Assembly: GCA_028718265.1 (NCBI GenBank)
Contig: JAQUMG010000111.1
Location: 1 to 5,967 of the forward strand
Source: Candidatus Omnitrophota bacterium
GTDB lineage: Bacteria > Omnitrophota > Koll11 > JAHIPI01
DNA length: 5,967 bases
Reading direction: 5' to 3'
Shown: positions 1-5,757 of the stretch, piece after piece
Layout of the letters: each line of letters begins with the position of its first letter
How positions within the stretch are numbered: position 1 is the first letter of the stretch
Notes under the pieces: generated by a model
The model's database searches: none
What the model was told of the DNA's origin: nothing
The model's input: the letters and a program-made list of their open reading frames with translations, nothing else
Position numbers and translations under genes: made by a program

Positions 1-1335
1 GCCCGTGTGATCCATCATCGCCTTTATACGTCCGAAATACATACCGGTCAATACCATGTCGCCGACATGCAGAGTCCCGTTTTTGACAAGGATAGTAGCG
101 ACAGGGCCCTGCCCGCTCGAGAGCTTTCCCTCGATAACAACGCCCCTCGCTCTAAGGTGCGGATTCGCCTTTAATTCCAAAAGTTCGGATTCCAGAAGAA
201 GCATCTCCAGCAGATGTTCCACTCCTTCGCCGGTCTTTGCCGAAACGGGAACGACGATCGTTTTGCCGCCCCAGTCTTCCGACGTAAGCCCAAGCTGTGA
301 CAATTGCCCTTTCACCTTGTCCGGGTTTGCGCCCGGAAGATCGCATTTATTCAACGCGACGACGATCTGGACGCCGGCTGCCCTTGCGTGGTCTAGCGCT
401 TCCTTCGTTTGCGGCATCACTCCGTCATCCGCAGCCACTACAAGCACTACTATATCGGTTGCGTTCGCGCCCCTTGCCCTCATCGCGGTAAATGCCTCAT
501 GGCCCGGCGTATCCAAAAATGTCACAGAACCGTTCTTGAATTTGACTTCGTAAGCGCCTATGTGCTGTGTTATTCCGCCCTTCTCCTTATCCGCTACGCG
601 CGTCTTTCTGATAAAATCGAGGAGGCTCGTCTTCCCGTGGTCAACGTGCCCCATAAACGTGACGACCGGAGGCCTCGGAACAAGGTGCAATACATTCTGC
701 TTCTCCTCAAGCTCTCTATGTTCTTTTACGACCTGGTCTTCAAGTTTCGGCGGTTTCTTATATTCAATTTCGTATCCTTTTAATATATCCTTTACGAGGT
801 CCTCGCCTAAGCCCTGATTTATCGTTGCAAAAACGTTCTTCGACATAAGTTTTAATATGATTTCATTGGGCTTAACGCCGATCTTCTGGGCAAGGTCTTT
901 CAGCGTTATCGGAAGATCGAGCTCAAGCGTCCTCGTCTTGGATTCCTCTATCGTCTCTACTTTAATAGAGGCAACCTTTTCAATAACCGGCACTTCTTTT
1001 TGCGGCACAGGTATAACCGGAGCAGCCGGAGCCTCAACCTTCGGCTCTTCTTTTACAACGGCCTGCGGCTTTATTGCCACTTTCGGTTTTTCTATCTTCG
1101 GCGGTAATTGTGGTTCACTTATTTTAGGAGGCAATTCTTTTTTCAGCGATGTTTTTGCTTCTACCGGACCCTGGACCCTGGTTCCTGGTTCCTTTATTTT
1201 TTTAGAAACGGCTTTCGCTTTTATAGGAACGGCCTTTATAGCAACCTTTTTAGCCTTAGGCTTTTCCGCAACACCCCTGGCTTTCGGTTTCTTCTTTTTT
1301 TCTTTCGTCTCTTTTTCTTTTATTTTCTTTACCAT
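1..1335 (-). CDS. infB: Translation initiation factor IF-2, N-terminal 445 residues (runs off left edge)
   Basis: IF2 is the GTPase that brings fMet-tRNA to the 30S subunit and promotes 50S joining. Residues 1-130 are a Lys/Ala/Pro/Glu-rich low-complexity linker, variable in this family. An IF2_N-type helical domain follows at about 136-190. The G domain starts near 222, with G1 GHVDHGKT (229-236), switch region GITQHIGA, G3 DTPGH (275-279), G4 NKCD (329-332) and G5 SAK (365-367). Beta-barrel domain II starts near 395 and is cut by the window edge, so the fMet-tRNA-binding C-terminal part is missing here. The ATG at 1335 gives the expected basic start (MVKKIKEKE). Its Shine-Dalgarno is weak: only GGGGAA/CGGA-like purines lie within 20 nt. 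It follows nusA by 56 bases, which include a 5-bp hairpin (1352-1366). No ylxR-type gene sits between them. Identification is secure; the exact start is moderately sure. Confidence 0.97.
   Translation of the reverse strand, partial: MVKKIKEKETKEKKKKPKARGVAEKPKAKKVAIKAVPIKAKAVSKKIKEPGTRVQGPVEAKTSLKKELPPKISEPQLPPKIEKPKVAIKPQAVVKEEPKVEAPAAPVIPVPQKEVPVIEKVASIKVETIEESKTRTLELDLPITLKDLAQKIGVKPNEIILKLMSKNVFATINQGLGEDLVKDILKGYEIEYKKPPKLEDQVVKEHRELEEKQNVLHLVPRPPVVTFMGHVDHGKTSLLDFIRKTRVADKEKGGITQHIGAYEVKFKNGSVTFLDTPGHEAFTAMRARGANATDIVVLVVAADDGVMPQTKEALDHARAAGVQIVVALNKCDLPGANPDKVKGQLSQLGLTSEDWGGKTIVVPVSAKTGEGVEHLLEMLLLESELLELKANPHLRARGVVIEGKLSSGQGPVATILVKNGTLHVGDMVLTGMYFGRIKAMMDHTG
1166..1193. repeat. 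7-bp tandem repeat array inside infB linker
   Basis: Two perfect copies of GGACCCT (1166-1179) are followed directly by two perfect copies of GGTTCCT (1180-1193). The two unit types differ at two adjacent positions. The array encodes part of the disordered linker of IF2 ([10 protein letters not shown]). The unit length is not a multiple of three, so gain or loss of one unit would shift the infB frame, while the four-unit state is in frame. Confidence 0.7.
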
Positions 1336-1391
1336 TTCAGTCCGTTCCCCGCTTGCCTCGAGCAAGGCCGAGCGGTAATCCGTTACCCGCC

Positions 1392-2606
1392 CTACACTTC
1401 TTTCGCCGACTTTATAATTTTTTCCGCTGTCTTGGCACCGATCCCGTCAAGCTTGGTCAGATCTTCAGCGGTCAGATTCTTAATTTTTTCAACCGTATCG
1501 TATCCTGCTCCGATCAGTATCTTCTCAACTTTCGGCCCGACACCCTCAATATCTGTAAGCTCTGCGGGCTTCCCCTCCTCCTGCTTTTCCTCCCCCTGTT
1601 CCGCTTCTTTACCCTTTACTTCCTCTATCTTCGCTTCTTCCGCCTTCTTCTCCTCGGCGACTTTTGCCTTCTCCTCTTTTCCCCTTATGTCCATCTCCCA
1701 TCCTATGAGCCTGGATGCGAGCCTGATATTCTGTCCGTGCTTGCCTATACCGATCGAAAGCTGATCGTCCGGAACTATAACTTCGATCTTCTTATTTGCC
1801 TTATCTATCTTTATCTCCGAGATCTCGGTGGGACTGAGCGCAGCCTTGACATATTCCCTCAAATCGTCGGTCCATCTGACTATATCAACACGTTCGCCCT
1901 GAAGCTCCCTTACTATATCCTTCACCCGCGAACCCCTCATTCCGACGCACGCACCGACCGCATCGACCTTTTCGTCTTTCGACCACACCGCGATCTTTGT
2001 TCTTTCCCCGGCTTCGCGCGATATCGATTTTATCTCAACGATGCTTTCCGTTATTTCAGGCACTTCTATCTCGAATAATTTCTTCACGAACATTGCATCG
2101 GACCGGGAGAGAATTATCTGCGGCCCGTGCGAAGTCTTTGTAACTTCAAGTATAAGAACTCTCACCCTATCGCCCTGTTTATAGCGGTCCTTCGGGCATT
2201 GCTGGGACTTCGGCAGGATCCCCTCGGTCTTCCCGAGATCAAGGACGATATCGCCCTTTTCGAATCTGTGAACGGAACCGCTCGTAATCGTCCCTACCCT
2301 TTTCTGGTATTCTTCGAATACGATGTCACGCTCCGCCTCGCGGATCTTCTGGATTATGACCTGTTTCGCCGTCTGCGCCGCGATCCTTCCGAACCCCTCC
2401 GACCTTATCTCTTTCCCCTCACTGACTATCTTGATCTTACCGGTCGCCCGATCTATGGTCGCCGCGACATCCGCCTCTTTATTTCCTATGATCTTCCGTG
2501 CAGCGCTCGTCAGGGCAGATTCTATCGCCTTGAAGAGAAACTCCTTATCGATCCCCTTCTCACGCTCTATATGTTCCAGTACTGTAAGCAACTCTTCGCT
2601 GTTCAT
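1392..2606 (-). CDS. nusA: Transcription termination/antitermination factor NusA
   Basis: NusA binds RNA polymerase and nascent RNA, modulating pausing, intrinsic termination and antitermination. The 404-residue protein shows the family order: N-terminal RNAP-binding domain (1-100), S1 domain (about 103-170), KH1 (about 190-265, with GMRG loop at 222-225), and KH2 (about 275-309, with [10 protein letters not shown] at 286-295). A Lys/Glu-rich linker (310-350) then leads to a tail with two helix-hairpin-helix motifs, [11 protein letters not shown] (354-364) and [12 protein letters not shown] (387-398). This is longer than the roughly 370-residue Firmicutes form and shorter than the roughly 495-residue E. 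coli form, which carries two AR repeats; the HhH tail occupies the equivalent place. The ATG at 2606 has a GAGGTG Shine-Dalgarno 5 nt upstream. The stop is TAG. It is co-directional with rimP (82-base gap) and infB (56-base gap), the classic operon. Confidence 0.97.
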   Translation of the reverse strand: MNSEELLTVLEHIEREKGIDKEFLFKAIESALTSAARKIIGNKEADVAATIDRATGKIKIVSEGKEIRSEGFGRIAAQTAKQVIIQKIREAERDIVFEEYQKRVGTITSGSVHRFEKGDIVLDLGKTEGILPKSQQCPKDRYKQGDRVRVLILEVTKTSHGPQIILSRSDAMFVKKLFEIEVPEITESIVEIKSISREAGERTKIAVWSKDEKVDAVGACVGMRGSRVKDIVRELQGERVDIVRWTDDLREYVKAALSPTEISEIKIDKANKKIEVIVPDDQLSIGIGKHGQNIRLASRLIGWEMDIRGKEEKAKVAEEKKAEEAKIEEVKGKEAEQGEEKQEEGKPAELTDIEGVGPKVEKILIGAGYDTVEKIKNLTAEDLTKLDGIGAKTAEKIIKSAKEV

Positions 2607-2646
2607 CTTTGCACCTCATTTATCCCGTCCTAAACCCACCTATGTG

Positions 2647-2676
2647 CTATTCGTGGCGGGACCCCGCCATAAATAG
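2647..2676 (-). other. GC-rich hairpin in the rimP-nusA gap
   Basis: An inverted repeat TGGCGG/CCGCCA (2654-2659 and 2664-2669, tetraloop) sits inside an outer CTATT/AATAG stem (2647-2651 and 2672-2676), with small 2-nt internal loops between. No T-tract follows on the minus strand, so it does not look like an intrinsic terminator. In the rimP-nusA mRNA it could act as a processing or stability element. That role is inference. Confidence 0.5.
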
Positions 2677-2688
2677 TTTTGGTGTCGG

Positions 2689-3150
2689 CTATAGGCGGGG
2701 GAATTCTATCTTACGCTTCGCTTTAGCTATCTTAGCTTTCGGAATGACCGTGCTTACACCGCCAGCCTCAATTACAATATTGTCTTTATCCATACCTATG
2801 AACAAGCCTGCATAGGCTCTCTTCCCATCTATCGGCTCATAAACCGTTATATCCAGCACCTTCCCCATAGAACGCGCAAAATCCTTATCGGTAGTTAACG
2901 GCCTATCGAGGCCCGGGCTCGATACTTCCAATAGGTAGTGCTCTTCCATCACGTTCCCCTTATCCAGAACTTCGCTCAAATAGTTATTGAGCGCTTCGCA
3001 TTCGGCTATGGTAACACCTTCCGGCGTATCGACCAAAAGCCTCAGGACCATCCCTCCCTGTTCGCGTTTATATGTAATATCGACCAGATCTATCTTATTT
3101 TCTTCTAAATACCTGGAAATCAATTCGTTAACGCGTTCTATTACTTCCAT
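2689..3150 (-). CDS. rimP: Ribosome maturation factor RimP
   Basis: RimP binds the 30S subunit and assists its late maturation. The 153-residue length is typical for the family. The signature LEVSSPGLDRPL lies at residues 74-85, in the N-terminal alpha/beta domain. The C-terminal part (about 92-153) is the SH3-like barrel: GKVLDITVYEPIDGKRAYAG and a Lys-rich end. The ATG at 3150 has an AAAGGAG Shine-Dalgarno 7 nt upstream. It is first in the rimP-nusA-infB operon, about 77 nt downstream of the predicted transcription start and directly behind a leader terminator hairpin, so its expression probably depends on read-through of that hairpin. Confidence 0.96.
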   Translation of the reverse strand: MEVIERVNELISRYLEENKIDLVDITYKREQGGMVLRLLVDTPEGVTIAECEALNNYLSEVLDKGNVMEEHYLLEVSSPGLDRPLTTDKDFARSMGKVLDITVYEPIDGKRAYAGLFIGMDKDNIVIEAGGVSTVIPKAKIAKAKRKIEFPRL

Positions 3151-3173
3151 TTAAAATCTCCTTTAAAATAGAC

Positions 3174-3207
3174 AAAAAAAGTGGGTTTAATTGCCTAAAC
3201 CCACTTT
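3174..3207 (-). terminator. Intrinsic terminator/attenuator hairpin in the rimP leader
   Basis: There is a perfect 12-bp inverted repeat (3178-3189 and 3196-3207; arm AAAGTGGGTTTA on both strands) with a 6-nt loop. On the minus strand it is followed directly by T (seven T in a row at 3180-3174, three of them in the stem). It lies between the predicted rimP transcription start (about 3227) and the rimP ATG (3150), so it is an early terminator of the core operon, not the end of an upstream gene. Leader terminators before rimP-nusA-infB are known in gamma-proteobacteria (a predicted rimP-leader attenuator), and NusA is known to regulate its own operon in E. coli. On the leader RNA a GGGAGGG box (3214-3208) lies just upstream of a GTG (3204) inside the left arm. 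Confidence 0.85.
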
Positions 3208-3233
3208 CCCTCCCTTTCTAATAGAGTGTATAT

Positions 3234-3262
3234 TTTATACTATATTTGGCATCTTATGTCAA
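3234..3262 (-). promoter_or_regulatory. Sigma70-type promoter of rimP-nusA-infB
   Basis: On the minus strand a perfect -35 TTGACA (3262-3257) is followed by 17 nt and a -10 TATAAA (3239-3234). The predicted start is near 3227, giving a leader of about 77 nt before rimP. The box sequences and spacing are identical to those of the cassette promoter at 5455-5483. Confidence 0.85.
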
Positions 3263-3535
3263 GTAAAATTTTCGTGTGTGTTTTTCATCCATCCCATAGG
3301 CAGATACACCAACAGGTGCCTTTTCATCGGATTTTATCTTCCAGGATTATCGGTTCGAATGTACTATGTAGGCTTAACCTTATTCTTATGGTGCCTATAC
3401 TTTGGTAGTAGCGCAACCTTGGCAAAATCATTTCGCCTCAAGGAGGATCGGCCGGTATCGGCCTCTCTGAGGCATTTACAAAATTGATCCTTGGCGCTGA
3501 ATCATTATCAGTAGAAACTATCCGTATGATTTAAT
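3263..3535. other. Intergenic stretch without a convincing gene
   Basis: This stretch lies between the cassette terminator and the rimP promoter. No reading frame with a Shine-Dalgarno or a recognisable protein was found. An open + frame spans the rimP promoter and leader terminator and is judged spurious; a 22-codon minus ORF (start 3329) has only a weak distant GGAAG. Two potential hairpins are visible: TAGGC/GCCTA with ACC/GGT inside (3369-3397), and the stronger GC-rich element at 3435-3473. A GGTTCGAAT word at 3351-3359 resembles a tRNA T-loop but has no paired T-stem. Confidence 0.6.
3435..3473. repeat. Nested GC-rich palindrome
   Basis: An outer inverted repeat GCCTCA/TGAGGC (3435-3440 and 3468-3473) encloses GGCCG-GTAT-CGGCC (3450-3463), with possible GAG/CTC pairing between. 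It is GC-rich within an AT-rich intergenic region and lacks a T-tract on either strand. It resembles a REP-like palindromic unit or a small structured RNA. Only one copy is in the window, so a repeat family cannot be shown. Confidence 0.5.
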
Positions 3536-3568
3536 AAAAATAGGTGGTCACAATTTGTGATCACCTAT
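3536..3568 (-). terminator. Intrinsic terminator of the four-gene cassette
   Basis: A 13-bp stem (3540-3552 with 3556-3568, 3-nt loop) has one mismatch in the minus-strand RNA (A-C; a G-U wobble if read on the plus strand). On the minus strand the stem is followed by T-rich sequence (T at 3540-3536, then ATTAAAT). It lies 52 bases past the stop of the last cassette gene. The plus-strand side lacks a T-tract, so it serves the minus-strand operon. Confidence 0.85.
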
Positions 3569-3620
3569 CTATTAGCCCAAATTGCCAATCCGACAAATCA
3601 GCTCAAGCGATAAACTTTAT

Positions 3621-3944
3621 CTATTTTCGTATCACGTATTTCCAGGCGTGTGATTTCCCAACTCGCGTAAGAATCCTTTGGCTTTTCATAAATGTTTCAC
3701 TAAGCGTGCTAGAAATACCAGGAAGTGAATAATAATAATTTTCTTTTTCTAGTTCATTTTTAATTTCTTTGAGACATTTTGGCTTACTAAAAAAATTAGC
3801 GTTAATTAAATACCGCAATCCACCCGCCAACCCTTTGTAGTTTTCCTCTATTTTTCTGGCATTTACTTTTTTAGAAAAAATAGCTTTTTCGATTATCTGC
3901 AATCTATTTTCAAAATCATCTAGCCTTTCTTTTATTTCACTCAT
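3621..3944 (-). CDS. Small coiled-coil + winged-helix-like protein (paralogue of the gene at 4652-4972)
   Basis: I recognise no named family. With the ATG at 3944 it is 107 residues. Residues 1-25 are a charged heptad-like helix (EIKERLDDFENRLQIIEK), then a basic linker. A winged-helix-like domain spans about 40-107: FFSKPK at 51-56, a helix rich in Lys/Glu, a second helix from about 76, and a final strand-like AWKYV. FFSKPK falls at exactly residues 51-56 in the neighbour at 4652-4972 too, which supports this ATG over the in-frame GTG at 3950. The ATG also has a GAGGTG box at close spacing. Codons for the motif differ between the paralogues, so the duplication is old. It is the last gene of the cassette, 54 bases after the HEPN-like gene. 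DNA or protein binding and dimerisation through the coiled coil are inference. Confidence 0.8.
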   Translation of the reverse strand: MSEIKERLDDFENRLQIIEKAIFSKKVNARKIEENYKGLAGGLRYLINANFFSKPKCLKEIKNELEKENYYYSLPGISSTLSETFMKSQRILTRVGKSHAWKYVIRK

Positions 3945-3998
3945 CCCCACCTCACTTTTTTGTCATCCTTATAACACAATCTTTCTTTCGATACATAT

Positions 3999-4658
3999 TT
4001 ACAGTTTTTTTGCTAGCTCATCATAGGCTGTAATAATAAAGGGCAGTTGAGGTATAATAGTTTCCATTTCGACATTCACCAAAAAATTATGCGCTGATGT
4101 GTCGCCTAGGAATTTAATTCCTGCAATTGCCCTTGCTGTCTTTGGTGTTAAAAATGGCTTACCATGAATATTATGATTTGTAGCTAAGTTGAGCATTGTT
4201 GCAAGAGATATAAAATCGCCACTTTCTTTGTTTTTTAGCTTATCGGATAAGCTATTTTTTGCAAATGTTAAAAAAATTAATTTTTCAAGAATTTTTCTCA
4301 ATAGAAAAGCAGTGCATGTTCCGCTTCTACCAAAGTTCAATTCCAAATCCTTTATTTCGTATTCAAAATATTTTTTTAAAACTGTCCTAAGCCTTCCTGG
4401 TAATATTTCCTCATTTAGGCATGGTTTATTGCTAGCATATTTTTGTATATATAAACCGCTTTTTTTTGGTCCGCACGACTTTAGATACCTCGCGCGGGTT
4501 AATGCTGCATGTAAATTTTGAGGGGTAGGATGCAATCCGAATTTTGCTATTTCTTTTCTAATGATACTCGTAGCTTTTCTATCATTAAAAAAATTTTTCC
4601 CCCACAAAATTTTCAAAGCGTCTGGAACTATTTTGACTGTCATATTATTTGTTACCAT
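3999..4658 (-). CDS. Winged-helix-like + HEPN/DUF4145-like fusion protein
   Basis: This 219-residue protein has no name I recognise. Residues 9-75 resemble the winged-helix-like domain of its two small neighbours: KNFFNDRK (21-28), a helix, a possible recognition helix (46-60), and GLYIQKYA (68-75). Residues 108-219 look like an all-helical HEPN/DUF4145-type domain: a long helix (AFLLRKILEKLIFLTFAK), a loop, then IKFLGDTSAHNF (181-192), which matches the 'lR.lGN.aAH' end of DUF4145-like proteins. His190 is present, but Lys182 replaces the usual Arg, so an RNase-type R(x4-6)H site is not intact. The start overlaps the stop of the preceding gene by 7 bases and lacks a Shine-Dalgarno, implying translational coupling; an in-frame ATG lies at 4643. 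HEPN domains often occur in toxins and defence RNases. Function here is inference. Confidence 0.8.
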   Translation of the reverse strand: MVTNNMTVKIVPDALKILWGKNFFNDRKATSIIRKEIAKFGLHPTPQNLHAALTRARYLKSCGPKKSGLYIQKYASNKPCLNEEILPGRLRTVLKKYFEYEIKDLELNFGRSGTCTAFLLRKILEKLIFLTFAKNSLSDKLKNKESGDFISLATMLNLATNHNIHGKPFLTPKTARAIAGIKFLGDTSAHNFLVNVEMETIIPQLPFIITAYDELAKKL

Positions 4659-4972
4659 GTATAAGCAATGGAGCTTTTTCCGGAAATCATCTTATACGTC
4701 TTTCTAAGAGCCCTCCTCGCACAAAGACGTATAAGAGCAACTGCCACTCTATTAAGAGCACAAGAATAGCTTTCTTCAAGCTTCTCATGGACTTCCTCGG
4801 CAGTCTTAGGTTTTGAGAAAAACCCTTTATCGCGTAATTCTACGATATAATCCGGGAGTGATTTTTTACCTGTCTTAATTTTCGACGCTTTATCTTTTTT
4901 CAAAATTACTTCTAGGGCAATGATTCTTTTCTCGTGCTCCTGTATTATTCCTTCTATTTTTTCGATGCTCAT
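4652..4972 (-). CDS. Small coiled-coil + winged-helix-like protein
   Basis: This 106-residue protein has no recognised name. Residues 2-28 form a short amphipathic helix (EKIEGIIQEHEKRIIALEVIL), then a basic linker (KKDKASKIKTGKK). A winged-helix-like domain spans 40-106, with FFSKPKT at 51-57, helix AEEVHEKL, a helix from about 74 (NRVAVALIRLCARRAL) and a wing ending in AYTW. It is a diverged paralogue of the protein at 3621-3944, with the same architecture, length and motif position. The ATG at 4972 has a very strong GAGGGAGG Shine-Dalgarno 7 nt upstream that follows the stop of the preceding gene. It is 14 bases from the gene before and overlaps the gene after by 7 bases. Likely a nucleic-acid-binding or adaptor protein; inferred. 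Confidence 0.82.
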   Translation of the reverse strand: MSIEKIEGIIQEHEKRIIALEVILKKDKASKIKTGKKSLPDYIVELRDKGFFSKPKTAEEVHEKLEESYSCALNRVAVALIRLCARRALRKTYKMISGKSSIAYTW

Positions 4973-4986
4973 TCTACAACCTCCCT

Positions 4987-5409
4987 CTAGTTATTCTTCC
5001 TAAGTTTCTTTTCTATGCTTTGGAGTGTTTTCTCAACAAAATTTACCGAAATACTGTGATGCTTATATTTTGCTTTCTTGACTTGCGATATCTTATTTCT
5101 ATCGCGAAGTTCTTTTAACCATGGAAGCAAAGAGCCTTTAGGGATTCCCAACTCAATAAGCAACTCCTTGTTTGAGACATCATCTGCGGGTGTCAGCCCC
5201 GCCTCCTTGGCGTAAAGCTTACCTATGAGGTATAGTAAAATTTGATCAGTACCAGTCACCTTATCTTTAACTAGAATATCAATTTTCCCATCCTTGGTTA
5301 TACGTATGCACTGTTTTGCTAAATCGAAATTCTTTTCCAATGAATTTGAATAATCAACTGTCATTTCTTCTATTATTCGCTGCTTTAAACCTGACTTACC
5401 AGTTTTCAT
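4987..5409 (-). CDS. Winged-helix-like protein, first gene of the cassette
   Basis: This 140-residue protein has no recognised name. The N-terminal 45 residues are basic and amphipathic. A helical core (IDILVKDKVTGTDQILLYLIGKLYAKEAG, shown as residues 43-71) leads to a winged-helix-like unit: helix VSNKELLIELGI (78-89), a possible recognition helix PKGSLLPWLKELRDRNKI (90-107), and a Lys/His-rich wing (108-121). A C-terminal helix follows (123-137). It differs from the FFSKPK paralogues next door. The ATG at 5409 has an AAAGGT Shine-Dalgarno and sits about 38 nt after the predicted start of transcription. As the promoter-proximal gene below a palindrome-bearing promoter it could be an autoregulator. 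That is inference from position and fold only. Confidence 0.82.
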   Translation of the reverse strand: MKTGKSGLKQRIIEEMTVDYSNSLEKNFDLAKQCIRITKDGKIDILVKDKVTGTDQILLYLIGKLYAKEAGLTPADDVSNKELLIELGIPKGSLLPWLKELRDRNKISQVKKAKYKHHSISVNFVEKTLQSIEKKLRKNN

Positions 5410-5454
5410 ATTTATACCTTTCCAAATTTTATAATCTATATAATCTTTCTAATA

Positions 5455-5485
5455 TTTATAATATATTCTTGATAAAATGTCAAGA
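5455..5485 (-). promoter_or_regulatory. Cassette promoter with palindromic possible operator over the -35 box
   Basis: On the minus strand a perfect -35 TTGACA (5483-5478) is followed by 17 nt and TATAAA (5460-5455). The inverted repeat TCTTGA/TCAAGA (5467-5472 and 5480-5485, 7-nt spacer) overlaps the -35 and the spacer. This is where a dimeric winged-helix repressor would act. On the plus strand a TATAAT (5486-5491) suggests a weaker divergent start, without a good -35. Confidence 0.8.
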
Positions 5486-5595
5486 TATAATATTTAATCA
5501 CTCACGAATTTAGCTCAGCTAGTAAATCAGCGCTTTGTGTATCACTAAGAATTCGCTGTCCGGAAAATTTTTCGACTTTTAGAAATGTGATGTAG

Positions 5596-5724
5596 CGACG
5601 TGGTGAGTAGGGCATTAAAATTTTTTATGCCTTGGTCCGCTAGTGTTAAATAGCGGCGGCATAAAAAATTTTACCGAGCGAGGGCCGCCGCTGGAGCGGC
5701 CCGAGCGTCCCTGCGAACCACTCG
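5596..5724. other. Multi-hairpin structured element (possible ncRNA or palindromic mobile element)
   Basis: An outer stem CGA(c)GTGGT with ACCACTCG (5596-5604 and 5717-5724) and AGGG/CCCT (5609-5612 and 5709-5712) encloses two hairpins. Hairpin A has a 16-bp perfect arm pair (5616-5631 and 5658-5673, TAAAATTTTTTATGCC on both strands), an internal loop, then CCGCTA/TAGCGG (5637-5642 and 5651-5656) with an 8-nt loop. Hairpin B is GGGCCGC/GCGGCCC (5682-5688 and 5696-5702). The pairing is visible directly; the biological role is not. No T-tract directly follows, so a simple proS terminator is not convincing. The rest of the 5486-5757 gap shows no gene. Confidence 0.6.
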
Positions 5725-5725
5725 A

Positions 5726-5747
5726 CACAGCACATTCGACTGCTGTG
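5726..5747. other. Hairpin just downstream of proS
   Basis: A perfect 7-bp inverted repeat CACAGCA/TGCTGTG (5726-5732 and 5741-5747) with an 8-nt loop lies 10 bases past the proS stop in the minus-strand mRNA. No T-tract follows on that strand, so it is a weak terminator at best; it may protect the 3' end of the proS mRNA or belong to the adjacent structured element. Confidence 0.5.
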
Positions 5748-5757
5748 AAGAAAATTT

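Noticed and set aside
2654..2669. GC hairpin after rimP as an intrinsic terminator
   Set aside because: No T-tract follows on the minus strand, and nusA follows within the same operon.
56..2676. Long plus-strand open frames opposite infB and nusA
   Set aside because: They are antisense shadows of well-identified genes and have compositions typical of such shadows (Ser/Phe-rich).
3261..3329. 22-codon minus-strand ORF (MKRHLLVYLPMGWM...) ending at the rimP -35 box
   Set aside because: The only ribosome-site-like sequence is a weak, distant GGAAG and there is no promoter; too little to call a gene.
3351..3359. GGTTCGAAT, a tRNA T-loop-like word
   Set aside because: The flanking bases do not form a T-stem on either strand and no cloverleaf fits around it.
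3191..3487. 98-codon plus-strand open frame
   Set aside because: It starts inside the rimP leader terminator, crosses the minus-strand promoter, has no Shine-Dalgarno, and its product is hydrophobic without recognisable domains.
3945..3950. GTG at 3950 as start of the last cassette gene
   Set aside because: It has no ribosome site of its own, while the ATG at 3944 has GAGGTG and aligns the FFSKPK motif position exactly with the paralogue.
5503..5560. tRNA-like start: TAGCTCAGCTAGT followed by AATCAGCG resembles a tRNA D-arm
   Set aside because: The D-stem has a C-C mismatch, the anticodon stem has a T-T mismatch with no T33, no T-arm follows, and the acceptor strand has no proper partner. 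At best a decayed fragment.
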